A DNA stretch of 5,069 bases from Solirubrobacterales bacterium (GTDB lineage Bacteria; Actinomycetota; Thermoleophilia; Solirubrobacterales; Solirubrobacteraceae), in the NCBI GenBank assembly GCA_003244035.1, contig QHBV01000165.1, positions 1 through 5,069 of the forward strand, written 5' to 3'. Positions 1 to 4,445 of the stretch are shown one piece after another. Position 1 is the stretch's first letter; each line of letters begins with the position of its first letter. The position numbers and the translations under genes were made by a program. Under the pieces are notes generated by a model that saw only the letters and a program-made list of their open reading frames with translations, did no database searches and was not told the origin of the DNA.

Positions 1-469
1 TGCCGTCGCCGACGTAGGCGAGCGTGAGACCGTCGAGCGAGCCGAACGCCTCACGCAGGGTGAGCAGGTCGGCGAGCGCCTGGCAGGGGTGATGGCCGGC
101 GGTCAGCATGTTGATCACCGGTACGCTGGCGTGCGCGGCCAGCTCCCGGACCAGCTCGTCGGGGCCGGTGCGGATCCCGATCGCGCTCGAGTGGCGTGAG
201 AGGATGTAGGCGGTGTCGCGCACCGACTCGCCCCGGCTGAGCTGCAGCTCGTCGGCACGTAGCACCATCGGGTGGCCGCCCAGCTCGACGATCCCGGTCT
301 CAAACGACGTCCGGGTCCGCGTCGAGGCCGCCTGGAAGATGAGCGCGACCGACCGGCGATGCAGCGCGTCGGAGCTCAACGGGGCCGCCTTGAGCTCGGC
401 GGCACGGTCCAGCAGAGCCGCCAGCTCGGCGCGCGACAGCTCGGCTCCGGTGAGGAAGTGGCGCGGCAA
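1..469 (-). CDS. argF: Ornithine carbamoyltransferase, N-terminal half (partial at left edge)
   Basis: This cytoplasmic enzyme makes citrulline from ornithine and carbamoyl phosphate in arginine biosynthesis. About 156 codons are visible of a family length near 300; the ornithine-binding C-terminal domain lies beyond the edge. The frame shows the carbamoyl-phosphate loop STRTRTSFE, then GIVELGGHPM, LQLSRGESVRDTA, ASVPVINMLTAG, HHPCQALADLLTL and LAYVGDG at the boundary with the second domain. The start chosen is TTG at 469 (reads MPRHFLTGAELS), because actinobacterial homologues typically begin MxRHFL. No ATG or GTG fits, and the frame stays open upstream into the divergent gene. There is no Shine-Dalgarno sequence before the TTG; a TACACT -10 candidate ends 7 nt upstream, which suggests a leaderless mRNA. 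The order of motifs (ELGGHPM, SRGES, HPCQ) favours ornithine over aspartate carbamoyltransferase. The family call is firm; the start is inferred. Confidence 0.93.
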   Translation of the reverse strand, partial: MPRHFLTGAELSRAELAALLDRAAELKAAPLSSDALHRRSVALIFQAASTRTRTSFETGIVELGGHPMVLRADELQLSRGESVRDTAYILSRHSSAIGIRTGPDELVRELAAHASVPVINMLTAGHHPCQALADLLTLREAFGSLDGLTLAYVGDG

Positions 470-476
470 GCGCGAG

Positions 477-482
477 AGTGTA
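477..482 (-). promoter_or_regulatory. Candidate -10 element for argF
   Basis: Read on the minus strand this is TACACT, which fits the TANNNT form of actinobacterial -10 elements. Transcription would begin at about 470, within one base of the TTG start, giving a leaderless or near-leaderless message. No convincing -35 is visible at the usual distance. Seen: the hexamer and its spacing. Inferred: promoter function. Confidence 0.4.
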
Positions 483-489
483 CGTTCAC
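478..489. repeat. Imperfect 12-bp inverted repeat between the divergent starts
   Basis: GTGTACGTTCAC is symmetrical around ACGT apart from one mismatched base pair (T481 against T486). It covers both divergent -10 candidates. It may simply reflect the symmetry of two overlapping -10 elements, or it may be an operator. It does not resemble the ArgR box well enough to name a regulator. Confidence 0.4.
481..486 (+). promoter_or_regulatory. Candidate -10 element for the EEP-family gene
   Basis: TACGTT fits TANNNT and ends 6 nt before the GTG at 493. The predicted first transcribed base therefore coincides with that start codon. It overlaps the opposing argF -10 candidate by two bases. No clear -35 is visible. 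Promoter function is inferred from spacing and from the lack of a ribosome binding site. Confidence 0.38.
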
Positions 490-492
490 GGG

Positions 493-1158
493 GTGCAGCT
501 GAGGGTGATGACCTGGAACCTCATGCACGGCCGCACCGTGGCGGGCGCCGGGCATGACCTGTTCGATGACTTCGCCGCCGCGCTGGCCAGCTGGGCGTGG
601 GACGTGGCGCTGCTGCAGGAGGTGCCGCCGTGGTGGCCGCGAGCCCTGGGCGGCCGGCTGGACGCCGAGCACCGGATGGTGCTCACGTCGCGCAACGAGC
701 TCCTGGCGCTGCGTCGGGCGATCGCGACGCGTTGGCCTGACCTGATCAGGTCAAACGGCGGTGGCGCCAACGCGATCCTCGCCCGCAGCGATCGGATCGT
801 GTCAGACCGGGCGCTGCGCCTGTGCCGGCGGCCCGAGCGCCGCTGGGTCCACGGCGTGGAGCTCGGCTCCGGGGTGTGGCTGGCCAACCTGCACGCCACC
901 GCCCATGACACGGCGGCGGCGTGGCGCGACGGGCGCGCGGCGGCGGACGCCGCGGGGCGCTGGGCCGGGGGCGCCCCCCTGGTGCTCGGCGGCGACTTCA
1001 ACCTGCGCCGCACCCAGTTCGACGGATATCGGTCGGTGGGCGAGCGCGACGTCGACCACCTGTTCGTGGCAGGTCTGGAGCCGTGCGGGGAGGCCGAGGT
1101 GCTGGAGCGGGGCGCGCTCTCGGATCATCCACCGCTGGTGGCAACGGTCGCCACGTGA
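493..1158 (+). CDS. Endonuclease/exonuclease/phosphatase (EEP) family protein
   Basis: A metal-dependent phosphoesterase of the EEP fold (exonuclease III, DNase I and inositol-phosphatase superfamily). Numbering from the GTG at 493 gives 221 residues, a compact single domain. All core motifs are visible: TWN (Asn9), LQEV (Glu43), GGGANAILAR, ANLH (His134), LGGDFN (Asp168, Asn170), VDH (Asp188) and LSDHP (Asp211, His212), so it should be catalytically competent. There is no signal peptide or membrane segment, so it is probably cytoplasmic. The substrate cannot be read from sequence; nucleic acid, phospholipid or sugar phosphate are all possible. The start at 493 is preferred because it begins right before the first core strand (QLRVMTWN) and fits a leaderless promoter. 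A GTG at 478 and an ATG at 508 are alternatives. The small secreted-protein gene follows after 13 bp and may be co-transcribed. Confidence 0.9.
   Translation: MQLRVMTWNLMHGRTVAGAGHDLFDDFAAALASWAWDVALLQEVPPWWPRALGGRLDAEHRMVLTSRNELLALRRAIATRWPDLIRSNGGGANAILARSDRIVSDRALRLCRRPERRWVHGVELGSGVWLANLHATAHDTAAAWRDGRAAADAAGRWAGGAPLVLGGDFNLRRTQFDGYRSVGERDVDHLFVAGLEPCGEAEVLERGALSDHPPLVATVAT
738..753. repeat. Perfect 16-bp palindrome inside the EEP gene
   Basis: TGACCTGATCAGGTCA is identical to its reverse complement over all 16 bases. It encodes Pro-Asp-Leu-Ile-Arg-Ser in a loop before the GGGAN motif. With no spacer it looks more like a dimeric-regulator operator than a hairpin, but it is intragenic, and one such palindrome in 5 kb could be chance. 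Confidence 0.5.
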
Positions 1159-1171
1159 TTGACTGGCGGTC

Positions 1172-1537
1172 GTGCGCCGTCCGATCGCCTGCGTCCTGAC
1201 CCCCGTGGCTGCGTTGTGCCTGACTCCGAGCCTTGCCGCTGCCTCCGGATCGCCGTGGAAGCCGGTCGGACTCGCCGACCAGGTCGTCACCGCAAATCTG
1301 AAGCGCGCCTCGCCAGGCTTCAAGGCATTCCTGGGGGCGGCCAGCTGCAGCGGCCAAGCGACCGTCGCGCACTGCACCGTCAAGGCGTCGGTCTCCAACG
1401 ACGACGTGGTTGCCCAGGTGAGCTTCACGCGCCACCGCGACGGGACGCATCTGAAGTACGTGGACAAGCTCACGCTCACCGCGGTCATGGGCGGCGCCAC
1501 GACCACCCGCACGTTCTACGGCAACATCTACACCTAG
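1172..1537 (+). CDS. Small secreted protein, unrecognised
   Basis: 121 residues; I do not recognise the family. The N-terminus is a typical Sec signal peptide: MRRP, then a hydrophobic core (about residues 5-20), then SLAAAS with likely cleavage near residue 24 or 25. The mature part of about 97 residues holds two cysteines 9 residues apart (SCSGQATVAHC) that could form a disulfide once exported. The rest is rich in Thr and Val with alternating hydrophobic residues (VVAQVSFTRH, KLTLTAVMGG), suggesting a small beta-rich domain. The GTG start at 1172 is the first after the in-frame stop at 1160-1162; the ribosome binding site is weak (GGCGG). It lies 13 bp after the EEP gene and may share its transcript. 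Its TAG stop overlaps the convergent aminotransferase stop within CTAG. The gene is well supported by the signal peptide; its function is unknown. Confidence 0.72.
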   Translation: MRRPIACVLTPVAALCLTPSLAAASGSPWKPVGLADQVVTANLKRASPGFKAFLGAASCSGQATVAHCTVKASVSNDDVVAQVSFTRHRDGTHLKYVDKLTLTAVMGGATTTRTFYGNIYT

Positions 1538-2673
1538 ACCGCTCCCGCCATCCGGCTCACGATCTCAGAGAGATGCTCCGGGCTGGTGGCGAAGTTCAGG
1601 CGCACGTGCCCGGCACCCGGGCGTCCGTAGTCCAAGCCCCGGCCCAGCGCGACGCGGCCGCGCTCCAGGAACGTCCGGGCGGGCTCTTCGCCGAGCCCGA
1701 GCGCGGTGCAGTCGAGCCACGCCAGGAAGGTCGCCTGCGGCGGTCGATGAGCGACCTGCGGCAGCTGCGCGGCCAGGTCGACCGCGAGCCGGTCGCGATT
1801 GCGGGCCAGCTGCTCGATCACGGCGTCGAGCCATTCGTCGCCGCCCTCGAACGCCGCCTGCGCCGCGATCACGCCCAGCAGGCCGGAATGGTCGCTGAGG
1901 GACGGCAGCCTGGCAACCAGTTCGCGCGCCGCCGGGCTGGCGGTGACCAGCAGTGCCGCCTTGAGACCGGCGAGGTTGAAAGCCTTGGAGGCGGAGGTGA
2001 GCGCGACGCCGCGGTGGCGCGCGGCGTCGGAGACCTCCAGCCACGGGGTGTGCGTCGCTCCGGGCAGGGTCAACGGCGCGTGGATCTCGTCGGCTAGGAC
2101 CCACACGTCGCGCTCAGCGCAGCGCTCGGCGATCGCGGCCAGCTCGGTCACGGGGAGCACGCGCCCGGTGGGGTTGTGCGGACTGGCGAGCACGAGCGCC
2201 CGCGCGCCGGCATCCAGCGCGTCGTCGAGCTGATCTGAGTTCAGCGCTCCGTCTAAGTTCAGCCCGACCTCAAGCAGGGTGACGCCCGCTTGCGGCAGCG
2301 TCGTGAAGAACGGCGGATAGGCCGGAGTGGCGAACGCCACCGCCTCACCGGGAGCGGCGATCACTCGGCACAGCTCGATGAGCCCGATCATCACGTCGGG
2401 GACGAGGACGACCTGGTCGGGGTCCACAGTCCATTTCAGGCGGCGCTCCGCGAAGCCGGCGAAGGCCTCACGCAGGCCTCGGGGCGCCGGCGGCGCGTAG
2501 CCGAGATCATGTCGGTCCAGCGCTGCGCGCAGCGCCTCGGTGACCGTCGGCGCCAGCGGATAGTCCATCTCCGCGATCGTGGCACTCAGCACGTCGCCGG
2601 GGTGCAGCGACCACTTCTCACTACGGCGCTCATGCAGCGCCGCGAGGCTGGGAACCGTCAGGTCAATGGGCAT
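1534..2673 (-). CDS. MalY/PatB-type PLP-dependent C-S beta-lyase or aminotransferase
   Basis: A complete 379-residue fold-type I PLP enzyme; the family is usually about 390 residues. MalY/PatB members cleave cystathionine or cysteine S-conjugates to thiol, pyruvate and ammonia, and some also transaminate. Visible motifs: an N-terminal EKW...AEMDYP segment (residues 19-39) typical of this subgroup, GYAPP, PAYPPF (117-122), SPHNPTGRV with the PLP-contacting Asn (164-172), DEIHAPL with the cofactor-ring Asp195, SASKAFNLAGLK with the Schiff-base Lys230, and RLNFATS with the carboxylate-binding Arg358. All catalytic residues are present. The ATG at 2673 is preceded by GGAG, 3 nt away. It diverges from the 74-residue protein gene 44 bp away and converges on the secreted-protein gene with overlapping stops, leaving no room for a terminator between them. 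Sulfur amino-acid metabolism is the likely role; the substrate is not determined by sequence. Confidence 0.92.
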   Translation of the reverse strand: MPIDLTVPSLAALHERRSEKWSLHPGDVLSATIAEMDYPLAPTVTEALRAALDRHDLGYAPPAPRGLREAFAGFAERRLKWTVDPDQVVLVPDVMIGLIELCRVIAAPGEAVAFATPAYPPFFTTLPQAGVTLLEVGLNLDGALNSDQLDDALDAGARALVLASPHNPTGRVLPVTELAAIAERCAERDVWVLADEIHAPLTLPGATHTPWLEVSDAARHRGVALTSASKAFNLAGLKAALLVTASPAARELVARLPSLSDHSGLLGVIAAQAAFEGGDEWLDAVIEQLARNRDRLAVDLAAQLPQVAHRPPQATFLAWLDCTALGLGEEPARTFLERGRVALGRGLDYGRPGAGHVRLNFATSPEHLSEIVSRMAGAV

Positions 2674-2681
2674 CGTCTCCG

Positions 2682-2687
2682 TATCAT
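2682..2687 (+). promoter_or_regulatory. Candidate -10 element for the 74-residue protein gene
   Basis: TATCAT fits TANNNT in the 44-bp divergent gap. It predicts a start site near 2694 and a leader of about 24 nt, long enough to include the strong ribosome binding site. No clear -35 is visible. Inference from position. Confidence 0.35.
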
Positions 2688-2706
2688 GCCTCTCACCAAC
2701 GTCCCC

Positions 2707-2713
2707 GGGAGGA
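2707..2713 (+). promoter_or_regulatory. Strong ribosome binding site
   Basis: GGGAGGA lies 4 nt before the ATG at 2718 and is the best Shine-Dalgarno sequence in the window. It fixes the start of the 74-residue protein and suggests efficient translation of the pair that follows. Confidence 0.75.
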
Positions 2714-2717
2714 CCGC

Positions 2718-2942
2718 ATGTCGCGACTCATTCGCCTCGATCAGACCGGACACACGGTGCTGGCGCAGTGGAGCCAGGGCGACTCCATCGCCGTCCAGGA
2801 CGCCCGCGACGCGCTGCGCGCGGAGCTGGACCGCGGGTACTTCGCTGTCACCAGCGACGTGACCGGCACCGCCACCCAGGTGCGCGAGCTGCCGCTCGAC
2901 GCCGAGCTGGTGATCCTGCGCCGCCCGATCGCCGGCGGCTGA
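2718..2942 (+). CDS. 74-residue protein with C-terminal Gly-Gly, unrecognised
   Basis: I do not recognise this protein. It begins with a strand-like SRLIRLD, continues through HTVLAQWS and an amphipathic helix rich in Ala, Arg and Asp (about 25-39), then GYFAVTSD, a turn (VTGTATQ), and ends VRELPLDAELVILRRPIAGG. Size, alternation of strands around one helix and the Gly-Gly tail loosely recall ubiquitin-like modifiers and sulfur carriers such as ThiS and MoaD. There is no detectable sequence match to those, and no E1-like or JAB-protease gene is adjacent, so this is only a resemblance. It has no signal peptide or membrane segment. A strong ribosome binding site supports the start. Its TGA overlaps the next gene's ATG by one base (TGATG), so the two products are made together and probably act together. 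Confidence 0.82.
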   Translation: MSRLIRLDQTGHTVLAQWSQGDSIAVQDARDALRAELDRGYFAVTSDVTGTATQVRELPLDAELVILRRPIAGG

Positions 2943-3640
2943 TGTCGGGCGACGTATCGCTGGTCGCAGGGCGAGACGGACTCCCGCTTGCCGGCGAGCT
3001 GCCGGAGCTGGCCGGGGTCTACTGGCGCCCCCGGGCCGATGCGCGGACGCTGCGCCGGGCCGACCGGTGCTGGACGCTGACGACGCTCGCACACGTGCTG
3101 CCGTTCGCGGCGATCGCCGCCGTGCTGCCGCTGCTCAACCCGGTGACAATCCCGGTAGGGGTGATCGCGCTCGCCCACGCCTGGTTCATCCCCGAGCTGT
3201 ACGCGTCTCGGGGAGCGGGCGTGATGCGGCCGCCGCGCCGGCCGCGGGATGCGTCTGAGCCGCCGCCCGCCGCCGAGTCCCGCGCGCTGGGGCTCCTCGG
3301 CGACCTCGTCGGCCACGAGACCCGCTCACTGCTCCAGCGGACCGGCCTCGTGCTGGAGCGCGGATCGTTGGGGACGTGGCTGGTGGGACCGGCCGGCGCC
3401 CTGCTCGTCCGCCCCGGCGGCCGGCGGGTGCAGTGCTACTGCGTGCGCGCCACCGGCGACGAGCTGCCGCTGGCCGACCGCATCGCCCATCTGCTGCTCG
3501 CCCTGCGCGCCGACGAGAGCGGTTTTGCCACCGTCGCCAACCTCACCTTCTCGGGCTCCTGCTGGCGCGTACGGCGGCGACTGTCGGAGTCCGCCCGTGA
3601 GGGCCTGGCCGCAGCCCGCGCGGCCGCGACCGCCGACTGA
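2942..3640 (+). CDS. Membrane-hairpin protein, unrecognised
   Basis: 232 residues; not recognised. Order of parts: a short polar N-terminus with PLAGELPELAGVYWRPR (15-31); a basic stretch with RRADR (38-42); two closely spaced hydrophobic segments (about 46-66 and 69-88) forming a likely membrane hairpin; a Pro/Arg/Glu-rich linker (96-113); and a soluble C-terminal domain of about 115 residues. That domain has LGDLVGHETRSLLQRTGLVLE, GTWLVGPAGALLVRP, QCYCVRA, LPLADRIAHLLLALRA and a last part with SGSCWRVRRRL. The hairpin with Arg-rich flanks suggests both ends face the cytoplasm. No enzyme motif is evident; the Cys-Tyr-Cys pair (165-167) is the only hint of metal or redox chemistry. The ATG overlaps the stop of the 74-residue gene by one base, so translation is coupled. 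Reading from earlier in-frame starts (for example 2579) is rejected because it would cross the aminotransferase gene and the 74-residue gene. Confidence 0.82.
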   Translation: MSGDVSLVAGRDGLPLAGELPELAGVYWRPRADARTLRRADRCWTLTTLAHVLPFAAIAAVLPLLNPVTIPVGVIALAHAWFIPELYASRGAGVMRPPRRPRDASEPPPAAESRALGLLGDLVGHETRSLLQRTGLVLERGSLGTWLVGPAGALLVRPGGRRVQCYCVRATGDELPLADRIAHLLLALRADESGFATVANLTFSGSCWRVRRRLSESAREGLAAARAAATAD

Positions 3641-3650
3641 TCGCTGGTCG

Positions 3651-3966
3651 TCAGGCGCCGAGAGACTTCTCCTCGGTGGCCGCCAGCGGATGGGCGACCG
3701 GCGCCGCGCACATGAAGCCGGCGTGGTGCAGAGCAAGCCGCGACGACGGCCGGGAGCTCGGGGCGTTGATCCGCACGGCGCTCACCGGCGGGCACACCTC
3801 GTCCTCCGGCACCGGTGTCTCGTTGTAGCTGATGGTGCCGTACAGCGACAGCAGGAATGTGCCGGCCGCCCCCTGGCTCGGCGCCTCACGGATGCGCGGA
3901 TCAGGGGTCGAGCACGCCCGAGTTCCGGCGGTGCGCGCCGAAACCGCCGAGCACGACGATCCTCAC
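3651..3966 (-). pseudogene. Small gene split by a CCC-TGA frame change (indel or +1 recoding)
   Basis: GTG at 3966 overlaps the stop of the SnoaL-like gene as GTGA, copying the ATGA overlap just upstream. It opens 21 codons (starting MRIVVLGGFG) to a TGA at 3903-3901; all but one sense codon end in G or C. The last sense codon and stop are CCC TGA. Skipping the T leads into 83 coding-like codons (starting DPRIREAPSQG) to a TGA at 3653-3651. These have about 90% G/C third positions and more GC at first than at second positions, as genuine high-GC coding sequence does. The second part has no ATG, GTG or TTG near its beginning, so it makes most sense as a continuation. The 104-residue composite includes TFLLSLYGTISYNE, VPEDEVCPP, and an Ala/His/Cys-rich end; I do not recognise it. 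A one-base indel in the C4 run (3904-3907) explains it equally well as programmed frameshifting. It could also be chance open frame plus a 21-residue peptide. Confidence 0.42.
3656..3678. terminator. Possible hairpin between convergent genes
   Basis: CGCCGAG (3656-3662) pairs with CTCGGTG (3672-3678) around a 9-nt loop: seven pairs with one G-T wobble. It begins 16 nt after the stop of the membrane protein, at the junction of converging genes, as expected of a bidirectional terminator. There is no T run on either strand, so it is at best a weak candidate. Confidence 0.25.
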
Positions 3967-4445
3967 TGCTCCACCCCGCCCCGGCGCACCCCGAAGCCGC
4001 GCAGCATCAGCAGCGCCTTCTCGCCCAGCGTCCCGCGGGCGGGCAACACGCCCAGCTGGGTGGCCGCGTCGTAGACGTCATAGAAGGCGCGCACCCGCAA
4101 CAGCAGCTCGTGCTGGAGCTCGCAGTAGAACACGCAGTGCACGACCACGAAGCGGTTGGTGGCCGGCAGCCCCTCCAGCGGCGCGCGGTGGGTGCCCAGC
4201 ACCTTGCCCGGGGCGGCCACGAAGCGACCGTTGGTCAGCCGCTCGCCGGTGCGCTCCACGCGGGCGTCGGGAAAGCCGGCCCACAGGCGGGCGGCATGCG
4301 CGGCGACCGCGGCGACCCCCTCCAGGGGGGCATCGCACAGCGGGTCCTCGTACTGGACGCCGGCGGCGCACACCTCGGCGAAGGCGGCCGGATCCTTGCC
4401 CGACCACGCTTCCTGCCAGCCGTCGATCAGCTCATCGACGGTCAT
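3963..4445 (-). CDS. SnoaL/NTF2-like protein (ester-cyclase-like family)
   Basis: 160 residues with the layout of SnoaL-like NTF2-fold proteins: an N-terminal helix (MTVDELIDGWQEAW), KDPAAFAEVCAAGVQYEDP, the helix LEGVAAVAAHAARLWAGFPD, the strand NGRFVAAPGKVLGTHRAPLEG (72-92), VVHCVFYCEL, and the family-like end RVRAFYDVYDAATQLGVLPA. Members range from polyketide cyclases and hydrolases to uncharacterised ligand-binding proteins; the cone-shaped pocket gives no substrate here. It is cytoplasmic, with no signal or membrane segment. The ATG at 4445 overlaps the thiG stop by 4 bp (ATGA); only a bare GGA touches the start, so it probably depends on translational coupling from thiG. In-frame extension further upstream would overlap thiG heavily in an Arg/Pro/Gly-rich shadow reading, so it is rejected. 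Tight coupling to thiG hints at a role around thiamine synthesis, but that is inference. Confidence 0.85.
   Translation of the reverse strand: MTVDELIDGWQEAWSGKDPAAFAEVCAAGVQYEDPLCDAPLEGVAAVAAHAARLWAGFPDARVERTGERLTNGRFVAAPGKVLGTHRAPLEGLPATNRFVVVHCVFYCELQHELLLRVRAFYDVYDAATQLGVLPARGTLGEKALLMLRGFGVRRGGVEQ

Noticed and set aside
478..489. The divergent palindrome as an ArgR (arginine repressor) box for argF.
   Set aside because: The half-sites do not match known ARG boxes, which are longer and AT-richer in the conserved half-sites, and only one copy is seen.
1159..2097. A 312-codon plus-strand open frame starting just after the EEP gene.
   Set aside because: It overlaps the signal-peptide gene in another frame and is antisense to the aminotransferase, which has all its catalytic motifs. 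The composition is Arg/Gly-rich with no motif.
2520..2535. A second perfect 16-bp palindrome, GCGCTGCGCGCAGCGC.
   Set aside because: It consists almost only of G and C and encodes an Ala/Arg/Leu stretch inside the aminotransferase gene, where such symmetry arises easily by chance.
3652..3831. Plus-strand frame with about 90% G/C third positions opposite the split small gene.
   Set aside because: It shares its third positions with the minus-strand frame, so that signal cannot tell them apart. First positions are poorer in GC than second positions, the reverse of real genes, and it meets a stop with no good ribosome binding site.
3901..3966. The 21-codon reading as the start of a Rossmann-fold dehydrogenase, because of MRIVVLGGFG.
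   Set aside because: The GxGxxG pattern is not completed, and what follows does not look like the first helix of a nucleotide-binding fold.
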